A DNA stretch of 58,932 nucleotides from Betaproteobacteria bacterium UBA5582 (GTDB lineage Bacteria; Pseudomonadota; Gammaproteobacteria; Burkholderiales; Rhodocyclaceae), in NCBI GenBank assembly GCA_002425245.1, contig DILW01000109.1, forward strand, positions 1-58,932, given 5' to 3'. The translations under genes and the position numbers were made by a program. This document shows positions 1 to 8,415 of the stretch, piece after piece. The notes beneath the pieces were generated by a model that was not told the origin of the DNA, searched no databases, and worked only from the letters and a program-made list of their open reading frames with translations. Within the stretch, counting starts at the first letter, position 1. Each line of letters begins with the position of its first letter.

Positions 1-1017
1 GAACAGCGCCGTGCCGCCGAGCAGCGCGTCGCCGGTCTGGCCGATGTAGAGCAGCGCGCCGGCCAGCGGCGCGGCGACGCAGGGGCCGACGATCAGCGCC
101 GATAGCGCACCCATCAGGAACACCGAGATGCCGCGTCCGCCCTGCAGGTGGCCGCTTTCTTCCGACAGCTTGCTCTGCAGCGCGGTCGGCAACTGCAGTT
201 CGTAGAAACCGAACATCGATAGCGACAGGATGACGAAGACCAAGGCAAAGGCGCTCAGCACCCAGACATTCTGCAGCGCCGCGGTGAGCAACGTGCCGGT
301 CAGGCCGGCGGCGACGCCGACGGCGGCATAGGTGACGGCCATGCCGAGGACGTAGGCGAGGCTGAGCGCCAGCGCCCTGCCCCGTGTGGCCCGTTGCCCC
401 TGGCCGGCGATGATGCCGGAGAGGATGGGAATCATCGGGAAGACGCAGGGCGTCAGCGACAGACCGAGACCGGCCAGGAAGAAGATGCCTAGGATGGTCC
501 AGAAACCGGCGTCCTTGAGCGTCTGGGCAATCAGGCCGCTTTCGTCACCGGCCGAGGGGGCGGCTGTCATTGGCGGCGCCTTCGGCGTGCTCGCCGGATC
601 GGGCAGGACGACGGCAACGCTCTGGGTCTGCGGCGGATAGCAGATGCCGGCGTCGGCACAGCCCTGCGAGATGACGTCCAGACGCAGCGGTAGCTCGCCG
701 GAACTGCTGCGCTCGACTGGCACGCGGAAGACCGCTTCCTTGTAGAAAACTTCGACCAGGCCGAAATTCTCGTCGTTCTTTTCCTTGCCCTTGGGAATCT
801 GCAGCGGGCCGAGAGCGATACTGTCGTCGACCGGATGGACGCGGAACTTGTCGCCGTAGAGGTAGTAATCCTTGGCGATCTCGAAACGGATCTCGACCGT
901 CTCGCCGTCCAGCGCCCGGGCGCTGGGCTTGAAGGCGACGGCCGGGTCGAGGAACTCCTGGGCATGCGCGAACGAAGCCAGGAAAGCGAAGAGCAGGAAC
1001 AGGGTACGCATGATCAT
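1..1017 (-). CDS. dsbD: Thiol:disulfide interchange protein DsbD (partial, C-terminus cut by window edge)
   Basis: DsbD carries electrons from cytoplasmic thioredoxin across the inner membrane to periplasmic disulfide isomerases and cytochrome c maturation proteins. The first 339 codons are present. A signal peptide (MRTLFLLFAFLASFAHAQ) precedes the periplasmic alpha domain, which carries the redox Cys pair in GCADAGICYPPQ. The membrane domain then begins with SLTPCVFPMIPILSG, containing a conserved TM cysteine. The reading frame is still open at base 1, so the rest of the membrane domain and the C-terminal thioredoxin domain are missing. The start may be ATG at 1017, which overlaps the cutA stop as ATGA, or ATG at 1011. 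Both are in frame, and the overlap implies translational coupling to cutA. Confidence 0.93.
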   Translation of the reverse strand, partial: MIMRTLFLLFAFLASFAHAQEFLDPAVAFKPSARALDGETVEIRFEIAKDYYLYGDKFRVHPVDDSIALGPLQIPKGKEKNDENFGLVEVFYKEAVFRVPVERSSSGELPLRLDVISQGCADAGICYPPQTQSVAVVLPDPASTPKAPPMTAAPSAGDESGLIAQTLKDAGFWTILGIFFLAGLGLSLTPCVFPMIPILSGIIAGQGQRATRGRALALSLAYVLGMAVTYAAVGVAAGLTGTLLTAALQNVWVLSAFALVFVILSLSMFGFYELQLPTALQSKLSEESGHLQGGRGISVFLMGALSALIVGPCVAAPLAGALLYIGQTGDALLGGTALF

Positions 1018-1331
1018 TGGCGTGTCTCGGCGGCCAGCCAGTTCAGGTAGGCCGGCAGGCCCTGCGCGATCGGCAGGGCGATGATTTCGGGCAGTTCGTA
1101 GGGATGCAGTTCGGCGATCCGCTGTTCCAGCGCGGGGTAAGCGGTGGCAGTGGTCTTGATCAGCAGCGGGACTTCCGGGGCCGATTCGAGGCTGCCCTGC
1201 CAGCGGTAAACCGACTGCACGCGCGGCAGGATGTTCACGCAGGCGGCGAGTTCTTCCTCGATGACCGCCCGCGCAATGGTATTGGCTACGGTTTCGTCGG
1301 GGCAGTTGGTGAGGACGAGCAGGTTTTCCAT
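1014..1331 (-). CDS. cutA: Divalent-cation tolerance protein CutA
   Basis: This 105-residue protein has the usual CutA length and fold pattern: an N-terminal strand with LVLTNCPDE, the conserved AACVNILP segment, the YRWQG turn and HPYELPEI. CutA forms very stable trimers. It was linked to copper and divalent-metal tolerance through the cutA-dsbD region of E. coli, but its biochemical role is unsettled. The stop overlaps the dsbD start by 4 bp, so the known cutA-dsbD pairing is conserved here. The gene lies 9 bp downstream of the NodJ-like permease gene, so all three may share a transcript. Confidence 0.95.
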   Translation of the reverse strand: MENLLVLTNCPDETVANTIARAVIEEELAACVNILPRVQSVYRWQGSLESAPEVPLLIKTTATAYPALEQRIAELHPYELPEIIALPIAQGLPAYLNWLAAETRQ

Positions 1332-1340
1332 CGGTCGATT

Positions 1341-2114
1341 CTACTTGAGCAGCCGACGCCGGGTCAGGTGCAGGGCAATGGCAAAGGCCACCGCCGTGGT
1401 CGCCAGCAGCACGCCGACGTGCACTGCGATGTCGGCCGGCACCTCGCCGGCGAGCAGTGGCCGTACCAGCGCCACGCCCTGGGCCAGCGGCAGCCAGGCG
1501 CCGATCAGCGCGAGCCAGCCGGGCAACTGGTCGGTCGGGAAGAAAACCCCGGAAATCAGCGTCATCGGGGTGATGAACAGCGTGAAGTAATACATGAAGA
1601 AATCGTAGGACGGCGCCAGCGCATTCCAGATCAGCCCCAGCGCGGCAAAGGCCAGGCCGGTGAGGACGATGGCCGGCAGGATGAACAGGGCCAGCGGCCC
1701 GTTGGTCAGGCCCATGGCGGTGACGACGACAAGGATGGCGCAGCCGGAGAAGAAGGACTTGGTGGCTGCCCAGAACAGTTCGCCGGCGACGACATCGGTC
1801 AGCCCAAGCGGCGTGTTGAGGATGGCGTCCCAGGTTTTCTGCACGTGCATGCGCGAGAAGGAGGAATACAGCGCTTCGAAGGTCGCCGCGTTCATGGTTG
1901 AGGCACAGATGGTGCCGGCGGCGAGGAAGGCGATGTAGGACTGGCCGCCGATCTCCGGCAGCATGGCGCCCAGGCCGTAGCCCAGACCGAGCATGTAGAT
2001 CAGCGGATCGGCCAGGTTGCCGAGGATGGAGGGCAAGGCGAGCTTCCGCCAGACAAGGAAGTTGCGCTGCCAGACAGGAAACCAGCCAGCGGCGGCGAGC
2101 GAGGACACAGACAT
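1341..2114 (-). CDS. ABC-2 type transporter permease, NodJ-like
   Basis: This 257-residue integral membrane protein has about six hydrophobic segments and matches the ABC-2/NodJ permease type. Recognisable stretches are the N-terminal WRKLALPSILGNLADPLIYMLGLGYGLG and the central SGVFFPTDQLPGWL loop typical of NodJ. It should form the membrane channel for the NodI-like ATPase at 3058-3975. In rhizobia NodIJ exports lipo-oligosaccharides. Non-symbiotic betaproteobacteria carry the same pair with unknown substrate. Unusually, the ATPase gene is not directly upstream: an opposite-strand HAD phosphatase gene lies between them. Function beyond ABC export is inference. Confidence 0.88.
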   Translation of the reverse strand: MSVSSLAAAGWFPVWQRNFLVWRKLALPSILGNLADPLIYMLGLGYGLGAMLPEIGGQSYIAFLAAGTICASTMNAATFEALYSSFSRMHVQKTWDAILNTPLGLTDVVAGELFWAATKSFFSGCAILVVVTAMGLTNGPLALFILPAIVLTGLAFAALGLIWNALAPSYDFFMYYFTLFITPMTLISGVFFPTDQLPGWLALIGAWLPLAQGVALVRPLLAGEVPADIAVHVGVLLATTAVAFAIALHLTRRRLLK

Positions 2115-2285
2115 GGAGCGTGGCCGGATCAGCGAAGGAAGGGAGCAATTCTAACGCGGGGCGCGGATGGCGATTGTGCCGATCGGTTACCGGGCGGCCG
2201 GCGCGTTTCTGATTGCGCAAACTTTTCGCTTCATCGAATGTCATCGCTCAGGATGGAGCAGTATCGTGAAGCGGAGGGCGTACCG

Positions 2286-3053
2286 ATGGAGATGCCGGAG
2301 GATGTGAAAGCGGCGCTGATCGATCTGGCCGGGGTCCTGCACACCGGCGACGAGGCACTGGCGGGAGCGGTGCCAGCGCTGAAGCGTTTGCGCGGTGCCG
2401 GCTTGGCGCTGCGATTCCTGACCAATACGACGCGCACGCCAGGCAGCGTGCTGTTCACCAAGTTGTGCCGGATGGGTTTCGAGTTGTCGGCCGGCGAGAT
2501 TCAGACGGCGGCGTTGGCGGCCCGCACGCTGGTGCGCGAACGCGGCTTGCGGCCACACTGGATGGTGCATCCGAATATTGCTGACGAAATGGGCGCGGAC
2601 GATCCCGAGCCGAATGTCGTGGTTCTTGGCGACATGGGCGAGCATTTCAGCTATGCCGGCCTCAATCATGCGTTCCGTCTGCTGATGCAGGGTTGCCCGC
2701 TGATCGCCATGGCCCGTAACCGTTATTTCATGGAGTCGGACGGCCTAGCGCTGGACATGGGCGCTTTCGTTGCCGGGCTGGAGTATTCGGCCGGTGTGCA
2801 GGCCGAGATCGTCGGCAAGCCGGCCCCCGCCTTCTTTGCTGCAGCGCTGGCCGAACTCGGGGTGACGGCACGTCAGGCGGTGCTGATCGGCGATGACCTG
2901 AGCGACGACATCGGCGGCGCGCAGGCGGCAGGCATTGCCGGAATTCTGGTACGCACCGGCAAGTTCCGGGTGGGCGACGATGTGCATCCAGCGATTCGGC
3001 CGGCGCTGACGGTGGACGATTTCGCGGCGGCGGTCGATCGGCTGCTCGGCTAG
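2286..3053 (+). CDS. LHPP-like HAD hydrolase (HAD-IIA family phosphatase)
   Basis: The protein resembles animal LHPP (phospholysine/phosphohistidine inorganic pyrophosphate phosphatase) along its length. Motif I is ALIDLAGVLH with nucleophile Asp13. The second acidic residue of DxD is absent (Ala15), as the LHPP group also departs from DxD. Motif II is FLTNTTRTP, the motif III lysine is in EIVGKPAPAFF and motif IV is LIGDDLSDDIGGAQAAG. Start 2286 is chosen because GGAGG lies about 8 bp upstream; an in-frame ATG at 2238 lacks a ribosome site. The length of 255 aa fits the family. It sits on the plus strand between minus-strand nodJ-like and nodI-like genes and ends 4 bp from the end of the latter. 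The substrate is unknown. Confidence 0.88.
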   Translation: MEMPEDVKAALIDLAGVLHTGDEALAGAVPALKRLRGAGLALRFLTNTTRTPGSVLFTKLCRMGFELSAGEIQTAALAARTLVRERGLRPHWMVHPNIADEMGADDPEPNVVVLGDMGEHFSYAGLNHAFRLLMQGCPLIAMARNRYFMESDGLALDMGAFVAGLEYSAGVQAEIVGKPAPAFFAAALAELGVTARQAVLIGDDLSDDIGGAQAAGIAGILVRTGKFRVGDDVHPAIRPALTVDDFAAAVDRLLG

Positions 3054-3057
3054 GTGT

Positions 3058-3975
3058 TCAGTCGCGCAGTTCGCGCCCGGTCAGCTTGATGAACACGTCT
3101 TCCAGGTTGGAAGCGCGATGCACGTAACGCAGGCTGTCGGCGTTGGCCAACGCGGCCAGCAGCGGTTGCGGGTCGCGGCAGTAGAAGAAGGCGGTTTCGC
3201 CGCTCTGTTCGACCCGCTCGGCCAATTGGCGGTGCTGCTCAACAAAGGTGGGCAACTTGCCGGCTGCTTCGTCGAAGACCTCGATCACCTGCGGTTCGAT
3301 GTGTGTGGCGATCAGTTCGCGCGGGCTGCCTTCGGCGATCTTGCGGCCGTGGTCGATGACGATCAGGCGGTCGCACAGGCGCTCGGCCTCGTCCATGAAA
3401 TGCGTGGTCAGGATCAGCGTCTTGCCGGCCGATTTCAGTTGCTTGAGGCGTTCCCAGATCAGGTGGCGGGCTTGTGGATCGAGGCCGGTGGTCGGCTCGT
3501 CGAGGAAGACGATGTCCGGGTCGGCGACCAGTGCGCGGGCCAGGGTCAGGCGCCGCTTCATGCCATCCGACAATGTGGCGATGCGGGCGTCGGCCTTGCT
3601 GTTCAGGCTGGCGAACTCCAGCAACGAGGGGATACGGCGGCGGACATCGGCGTCCTTGAGTCCGAAATAGCGGCCGAAGACGAGCAGGTTCTCGGCACAG
3701 GTGAAATCCGGATCGAGGTTGTCGAATTGCGGCACGACGCCGACCTTGGCTCGCGCGACTTGCGCGTCGGCCGGGATGGAACGGCCGGCCAGGCTGATGT
3801 CGCCGGCGTCCGGCGCGGTCAGGCCGAGGCACAGGCGCAGCGTCGTCGTCTTGCCGGCACCGTTGGGGCCGAGCAGGCCGAAACAGCTGCCGGGTTCGAC
3901 GGCGAACGACAGCCCGGCGACGACTTCACTGTCGCCGTAGCGCTTGTGCAGCCCGGAAACGCTCAGTGCCGCCAT
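3058..3975 (-). CDS. ABC transporter ATP-binding protein, NodI-like
   Basis: The 305-residue ATPase has Walker A GPNGAGKT (residues 36-43), a Q-loop in VVPQFDNLDPDFT, signature LSDGMKRRL (a variant of LSGGQ typical of NodI/DRA exporters), Walker B IVFLDEPTTGLD and the H-loop in LTTHFMDEAERLCD. The C-terminal ~70 residues, including ASNLEDVFIKLTGRELRD, are typical of NodI. It should energise the NodJ-like permease at 1341-2114. Its start overlaps the end of the upstream alpha/beta hydrolase gene by 13 bp, so it is likely cotranscribed with ferredoxin and hydrolase genes. Confidence 0.92.
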   Translation of the reverse strand: MAALSVSGLHKRYGDSEVVAGLSFAVEPGSCFGLLGPNGAGKTTTLRLCLGLTAPDAGDISLAGRSIPADAQVARAKVGVVPQFDNLDPDFTCAENLLVFGRYFGLKDADVRRRIPSLLEFASLNSKADARIATLSDGMKRRLTLARALVADPDIVFLDEPTTGLDPQARHLIWERLKQLKSAGKTLILTTHFMDEAERLCDRLIVIDHGRKIAEGSPRELIATHIEPQVIEVFDEAAGKLPTFVEQHRQLAERVEQSGETAFFYCRDPQPLLAALANADSLRYVHRASNLEDVFIKLTGRELRD

Positions 3976-4601
3976 GCGCGGGTGACGATGTCGCGGATCA
4001 GGTGCAGGCGGCGATGGAAGAAGTGATCGGCGCCGGGAACGACGACAACCGGCAGGTCGTTCGGCTGCGCCCAGGCGAGGACGTTGTCCAGCGGTACCGT
4101 TTCGTCGCTCGATCCGTGGATGACGATGGTGTCGTGCGGGACTTTCTCGGTGTCGTACTGGCGCGTGCCTTCGACGAAACCGGCGGCAGTACCGACCAGG
4201 ACCAGACGCTGGGCCGGATGCCCGGCTTCTTCCAGGCGTTTGCCGACGCGCGTCTGGCAGTAGGCGCCGAAGGAAAAACCGGCCAGTGCCACCGGGATGT
4301 CGCCGCAGCGCAGTTTGGCGTCGTGCAATACGGCGAGGAGATCGTCGGTTTCGCCGATGCCTTCGTCGTGCACGCCTTCAGTACCGCCGACGCCGCGGAA
4401 ATTCGGGCGGAAGGCGGCATAACCGAGGCTGACAAAGGTCTTGGCCAGCGTGTAGGCAACCTTGTTGGTGTTGGCACCGCCACCGATCGGGTGCGGATGA
4501 GCGATCAGCGCGATGCCGCGCGGCGCGTCCGGGCGCTCCATGATGACTTCGATGTTGCCGACCGGGCCGGCAACATTGATCTTCTCTTCCAGTACTTTCA
4601 T
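3963..4601 (-). CDS. Alpha/beta hydrolase of the short COG2945 type
   Basis: This 212-residue soluble protein lacks a signal peptide. The likely catalytic triad is visible: Ser110 in GFSFGA, Asp166 in SSDETVPLDN and His193 in GADHFFH. An early HPHPIGGG segment forms the oxyanion region. Members of this group are small cytoplasmic hydrolases of unknown substrate, often loosely called dienelactone hydrolase-like. The gene overlaps the upstream ferredoxin gene by 4 bp (ATGA) and the downstream nodI-like gene by 13 bp, indicating one tight operon. Confidence 0.87.
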   Translation of the reverse strand: MKVLEEKINVAGPVGNIEVIMERPDAPRGIALIAHPHPIGGGANTNKVAYTLAKTFVSLGYAAFRPNFRGVGGTEGVHDEGIGETDDLLAVLHDAKLRCGDIPVALAGFSFGAYCQTRVGKRLEEAGHPAQRLVLVGTAAGFVEGTRQYDTEKVPHDTIVIHGSSDETVPLDNVLAWAQPNDLPVVVVPGADHFFHRRLHLIRDIVTRAWRH

Positions 4602-4906
4602 AGCTTCAGGCGTTCGACGACGCGGCCGTTGATCAGGTGTTCCTGGACGATTTCCTCGACATCCTCGTTATCGACGAAGCTGTACCAGGTTTCTTCGGGG
4701 TAGACGACCATCACCGGGCCGTTGTCGCAGCGGCCGAGGCAGCCGGCCTTGTTGATGCGCACGGCGCCGGCACCATTGCGCTTGAGGGCGCCGATGCGGT
4801 CCTTGGCGTAGGCGAAGGCATCGCTGCCGCCGACATTGTTGCAGCAGGCTTCACCGCCCTCGCGCTGGTTGGTGCAGATGAACACGTGGTGCTGGAAATA
4901 GCTCAT
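4598..4906 (-). CDS. Thioredoxin-like [2Fe-2S] ferredoxin
   Basis: This 102-residue protein belongs to the thioredoxin-fold ferredoxins (Shethna/NuoE-like). Candidate cluster ligands are Cys11 (VFICTNQR), Cys21 or Cys22 (GGEACCNN), Cys56 and Cys60 (NKAGCLGRCDNGP). The tail has the usual VVYPEETWYSFV segment. It probably shuttles electrons in the cytoplasm; the partner is unknown. It is the first gene of a three-gene operon with the hydrolase and nodI-like ATPase genes. Confidence 0.9.
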   Translation of the reverse strand: MSYFQHHVFICTNQREGGEACCNNVGGSDAFAYAKDRIGALKRNGAGAVRINKAGCLGRCDNGPVMVVYPEETWYSFVDNEDVEEIVQEHLINGRVVERLKL

Positions 4907-4946
4907 TCATTCTTCTCCGTTAAGGCCAGCCATTATAGGGGCTCGC

Positions 4947-4960
4947 GTTTCACGTGGAAC
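4947..4960. promoter_or_regulatory. parS centromere-like site 1
   Basis: GTTTCACGTGGAAC matches the bacterial parS core GTTNCACGTGNAAC at every fixed position. It overlaps the last codons and the TGA stop of the VanZ-family gene. Two further sites with the same core lie at 16597 and 24464, and parAB are at 44.7-46.4 kb, so ParB binding is the natural interpretation. Confidence 0.88.
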
Positions 4961-6023
4961 GCTGCCCCGTCGAACGCAGGCTCAACCACAGGAAAGGCAG
5001 GGTCAGGAAAGGCCACAAGCTGGCGACCAGCCGGGTTAGACCGTTGAAATTGAGAAAGTGCCCCTGGCGCCAGGCGGCAAGTGCGGCAGCGGAATACGGA
5101 TTGGCCGGCGCCAGATTCACCAGCAGGGTGGCGGCGATCAGGATCAGTCCGGCCAGTGCCAGGCTGGTTCGGGTTGGTAGCCACAGGGTCAACACCAGGG
5201 TGGCAGCGGCCGCGAGCAGCCCCTGGGTGGCGCCCGGGGTCAGCCAGGCCATGGCCTCGGCCGGGTTGACCAGGACGGCTGCGCCGAGCATGCGCACCGC
5301 CAGTCCGCAGAGCAGGAACATCGGCACGATCAGGTAGGCGAAGCGGCGCCTGGCCAACAGGCCGCGCAGGAACAAGCCGACGGCGACGGCATTGCAGGCG
5401 GTCACGCCAGCTTCGATCAAGGCATAGTTCTCCACCGAGAACGGAATCGGGGTGGTGTAGGAAAGCAGCTGCCGCAAGTCGCCGGCACCGAACAACAGGG
5501 TCTCGGGCGATAACGGAACCATCATCCACAGAGCGAGCAGGGTCAGCCCCAGTTCCCCGTGCGGCAAGGGGGCCAGTAGTCGATGGGCAGTTGCTTCAAG
5601 CTGCGCGAACACCCTGGGTCCGAGGATCTGTGCGCTGATCGCGCCGATCAGGCCACCCAGGGCATTGCAACCGAGATCAAGATTGGAAGGAATGCGGCTG
5701 GGCAGCCAGTTCTGCAGGACTTCCAGACCTAGGCTCAGGCCACCGGCCAGCAGCGTTGCCAGGCACAAGGCGGTGTAGCGTCCGGGCAGGCGGCTGGCGC
5801 CGAGGACGAGGAAGAAGCTCAGGGGAATGTAGACGGCCACGTTGGCCACCAGGTCGAAGACTGTCCAGTACTTCGGCCAATCGGCTTCGAGGAAGGCCAG
5901 CAGCGGCACCCCGGTGTCCAGCCAGCCGCTGAACGGGTGCAGACTGCCATAGACGATCAGCCCGCACCAGGCCAGTGCCAGGTAACGGGCCAGTACGCGG
6001 GAACGTCTGCCATGTTGGAACAT
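4950..6023 (-). CDS. VanZ-family integral membrane protein
   Basis: The protein is 357 residues with roughly ten hydrophobic segments. The N-terminal third matches VanZ-like proteins: VYGSLHPFSGW, then KYWTVFDLVANVAVYIPLSFFL, LEVLQNWLPSRIPSNLDLGCNALGG. VanZ gives low-level teicoplanin resistance in enterococci, but in Gram-negatives the family has no settled role. The C-terminal half is a further membrane region without recognisable motifs. The parS site at 4947 overlaps its stop. Start ATG at 6023 has only a weak ribosome site. Confidence 0.82.
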   Translation of the reverse strand: MFQHGRRSRVLARYLALAWCGLIVYGSLHPFSGWLDTGVPLLAFLEADWPKYWTVFDLVANVAVYIPLSFFLVLGASRLPGRYTALCLATLLAGGLSLGLEVLQNWLPSRIPSNLDLGCNALGGLIGAISAQILGPRVFAQLEATAHRLLAPLPHGELGLTLLALWMMVPLSPETLLFGAGDLRQLLSYTTPIPFSVENYALIEAGVTACNAVAVGLFLRGLLARRRFAYLIVPMFLLCGLAVRMLGAAVLVNPAEAMAWLTPGATQGLLAAAATLVLTLWLPTRTSLALAGLILIAATLLVNLAPANPYSAAALAAWRQGHFLNFNGLTRLVASLWPFLTLPFLWLSLRSTGQRST

Positions 6024-6054
6024 GGCTGAATTCTAGGCCAGGTGAGCGTTTCCG

Positions 6055-7479
6055 TCAGCTTGGCCGGGTTTCGGCCGGTTTCGCATGCGGGCGCAGGTAG
6101 GCGCCGATGATCATGCCGATGGCGCTGGCGACCAGTCCGTAGAGCTGCGGCTCGATGTTGCCTTCGGGGACGAAGATTTCCAGGAACAGCCAGGTCCCGA
6201 TGCCGAACACGATGGCCAGACCGGCGCCGAGGTTGTTGGCCCGACGCCAGAAAAGACCGGCGGTGAGTGGAACGAAAGCGCCAGAGAGGGTGATCCGGTA
6301 GGCACTTTCGACCATGTGGTGGATGCTGGCGTTGGTGGACAAGGCATAGGTTGCCACCATGCAAGTAAATACGACCACGGCGCCGCGAGTGGCGAGCAGC
6401 AACTGGCGGTCGCTCATGTCGCGCCAGTAGCCGCGCAGGATGTTCTCCGAGAAGGTGACCGCCGGTGCCAGCAGGGTGCCCGAGGCGGTACTCATGATCA
6501 CCGACAGCAGGGCGCCGAAGAAGATGATCTGGGCGGCCATCGGCATGTGGGTGACGATCAGTTGCGGCAGGATCAGCTGGGAATCCTCGGCCATGTAACG
6601 CTGAACCATGGCCGGGTCGATGATTGTTGCCGAGTAGGCGAGGAACAGCGGTACGGCGGCGAAGAAGAAGTAGGAAGCGCCACCGAGCGTGGTACCCCAG
6701 ACCGCGACCCATTCGTTCTTGGAGGAATTGACGCGCTGGAAGACGTCCTGCTGGGGGATCGAGCCCAGGGCCATGGTCAGCAGTGCGGCGATCCAGGAGA
6801 CGATGTCGAGCAGGTCGGCGGTGGGCAGGAAATCGAGCTTGCCGTCGGCTGCGGCCTTGTCGATGACCACCGAGAAGCCGCCGGCCAAGTCGCCGGCCAG
6901 CCAGGTGACGTAGATCAGACCGAGCACGATGACGATCATCTGGACAAAGGTGGTCATCGCCACCGACCACATGCCGCCGAACAGCGTGTACACCAGGACT
7001 ACCCCGGCACCGATCAGGATGCCCTGGTTGATGCTGATGCCGCCGTCGGAAAGCACGTTGAAGACCAGACCGAGGGCAGCCATCTGGGCGCCGACCCAGC
7101 CGAGGTAGGAGATGATGATGGCGGCCGACAACGCAACTTCGGTGTTGCGGTTGTAGCGGACCCGGAAGAAGTCACCCAGGGTCAGCAGGTTGAGGCGGTA
7201 CAGCGGGCGGGCAAAGATCAGGCCGAACAGCATCAGGCAGATCGAGGCGCCGAGTGGGTCAGAGATCAGCCCGCGAAAGCCTTCATCAATGAAGGTGGCG
7301 GAGATGCCGAGAACCGTTTCGGCGCCGAACCAGGTAGCAAACACCATGGCCAGGACGACGGGAAACGGCAGGTTGCGGCCGGCAACGATGTAGTCGCGGG
7401 CGTTGTGGACGCGGGTGGCGGCGTAGAGGCCGATGCCGATGGAAATGACGAGATAGATGACGACGAACCAGATCAGCAT
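6055..7479 (-). CDS. Sodium:solute symporter (SSS family)
   Basis: The 474-residue protein has about 13 hydrophobic segments and family features: YIVAGRNLPFPVVLAMVFATWFGAETVLG near the N-terminus, FGGMWSVAMTTFVQ in the middle and SIPQQDVFQRVNSSKNE with SVIMSTASGTLLAPA further on. SSS proteins couple sodium entry to uptake of sugars, amino acids, proline or organic acids. The substrate cannot be read from sequence. It has its own leader with a perfect TATAAT hexamer at 7521-7526 (minus) and is followed after 31 bp by the VanZ-family gene. Confidence 0.9.
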   Translation of the reverse strand: MLIWFVVIYLVISIGIGLYAATRVHNARDYIVAGRNLPFPVVLAMVFATWFGAETVLGISATFIDEGFRGLISDPLGASICLMLFGLIFARPLYRLNLLTLGDFFRVRYNRNTEVALSAAIIISYLGWVGAQMAALGLVFNVLSDGGISINQGILIGAGVVLVYTLFGGMWSVAMTTFVQMIVIVLGLIYVTWLAGDLAGGFSVVIDKAAADGKLDFLPTADLLDIVSWIAALLTMALGSIPQQDVFQRVNSSKNEWVAVWGTTLGGASYFFFAAVPLFLAYSATIIDPAMVQRYMAEDSQLILPQLIVTHMPMAAQIIFFGALLSVIMSTASGTLLAPAVTFSENILRGYWRDMSDRQLLLATRGAVVVFTCMVATYALSTNASIHHMVESAYRITLSGAFVPLTAGLFWRRANNLGAGLAIVFGIGTWLFLEIFVPEGNIEPQLYGLVASAIGMIIGAYLRPHAKPAETRPS

Positions 7480-7520
7480 GGCGTGGGGTCGACGATGGCA
7501 AGGGGTTGAAAACGCGGGGG

Positions 7521-7526
7521 ATTATA
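7521..7526 (-). promoter_or_regulatory. Probable -10 element for the sodium:solute symporter gene
   Basis: A perfect TATAAT on the minus strand lies 42 bp before the ATG at 7479. No good -35 is seen 16-18 bp upstream, so this is a partial promoter call. Confidence 0.4.
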
Positions 7527-7529
7527 AGG

Positions 7530-8201
7530 TTATTGGGGCTTTGGCGACGGGAAAAAAGGAGGCATGCTGAGAAAATTGATCGGCTTGCCGGTTTGCGGAT
7601 GGACAAAGGCAATTTCTGCCGCGTGCAGGAGCAGGCGTGGTGCCCGCTCGGCGGCTGGGCCGGCGTAGAGTTCGTCGCCCAGGATGGGGTGGCCAATCGC
7701 TGCCAGATGCACGCGCAGTTGGTGCGAGCGCCCGGTCACCGGCTCGAGTTCGATGCGCGTGAGGTTTTCCGCGGGGCTGCGCTCAACAACCCGGTAACGC
7801 GTCAGCGACGGTTTGCCGATTTCGTGGCTGACCATCTGCCGCGGGCGGTTTGGCCAGTCGCAGATGAGTGGCAGGTCGATCTCGCCCGTATCGTCCTCAA
7901 CCAGGCCGGCGACCGTGGCCAGGTAGCGCTTGTCGACAGCACGGTCGCGGAACAGCTTGTACATGGCTTTCTGCGCTGCTTCGCCGCGCGCCACAACCAG
8001 CAGGCCCGAGGTCGACATGTCCAGCCGGTGGGCGATCATCGCTTCCGGGAAATCCCCCTGCAGGCGGGTGATCACGCAATCCTGCTTGGCTTCGCCGCGA
8101 CCGGGAACAGAGAGCAGGCCGGAGGGTTTGTCGACCACGATCAGGGTGGCGTCGACGTGGACGATGTCCAGCGGTTCGGTGGGCGGCAGATAGACGCTCA
8201 T
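7530..8201 (-). CDS. RluA-family pseudouridine synthase
   Basis: The 223-residue enzyme isomerises uridine to pseudouridine in rRNA or tRNA. The catalytic motif AHRLDMSTSGLLV carries nucleophile Asp61, followed by KRYLATVAG, the GRSHQLRVHLAAIGHPILGDELYA block and LLLHAAEI. No S4 domain is present, so it is of the short RluA type (RluA/TruC-like) rather than RluC/RluD. The start codon directly abuts the stop of the small secreted protein gene, with no gap, so both are probably expressed from the LexA-box promoter region at 8416. Confidence 0.9.
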   Translation of the reverse strand: MSVYLPPTEPLDIVHVDATLIVVDKPSGLLSVPGRGEAKQDCVITRLQGDFPEAMIAHRLDMSTSGLLVVARGEAAQKAMYKLFRDRAVDKRYLATVAGLVEDDTGEIDLPLICDWPNRPRQMVSHEIGKPSLTRYRVVERSPAENLTRIELEPVTGRSHQLRVHLAAIGHPILGDELYAGPAAERAPRLLLHAAEIAFVHPQTGKPINFLSMPPFFPSPKPQ

Positions 8202-8411
8202 TCAGCGCGCTGCCGGCTGGGTGCAGCGGGAGTCGCGGTAGGGACCGCGACTTGGGGTCCAGCCTTCGCCGGGTGAGAACTGCAGGCAGACGCGCCGACC
8301 GTCCACCTTGCTGACCCACCAGTACCACGGGGCCGGCGCGGCTTCGGCAGTGCTGGTCAGCAGGAACAGCAGGCAGGCAGGCAACAGGAAAAGACGTCTC
8401 ATCGCTTTCAT
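8202..8411 (-). CDS. Small secreted protein of unknown function, behind a LexA box
   Basis: This 69-residue product starts with a signal peptide (MRRLFLLPACLLFLLTSTAEA) and leaves a ~45-residue mature peptide. The peptide is rich in Trp and Tyr (APWYWWVSK) and has two cysteines (RVCLQF and DSRCTQ) that could form one disulfide. I do not recognise a family with known function. ATG at 8411 or ATG at 8402 may be the start; neither has a strong ribosome site. The LexA box ends only 5 bp before the first ATG, so LexA would block transcription. The gene runs straight into the pseudouridine synthase gene. Confidence 0.65.
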   Translation of the reverse strand: MKAMRRLFLLPACLLFLLTSTAEAAPAPWYWWVSKVDGRRVCLQFSPGEGWTPSRGPYRDSRCTQPAAR

Positions 8412-8415
8412 CTTG

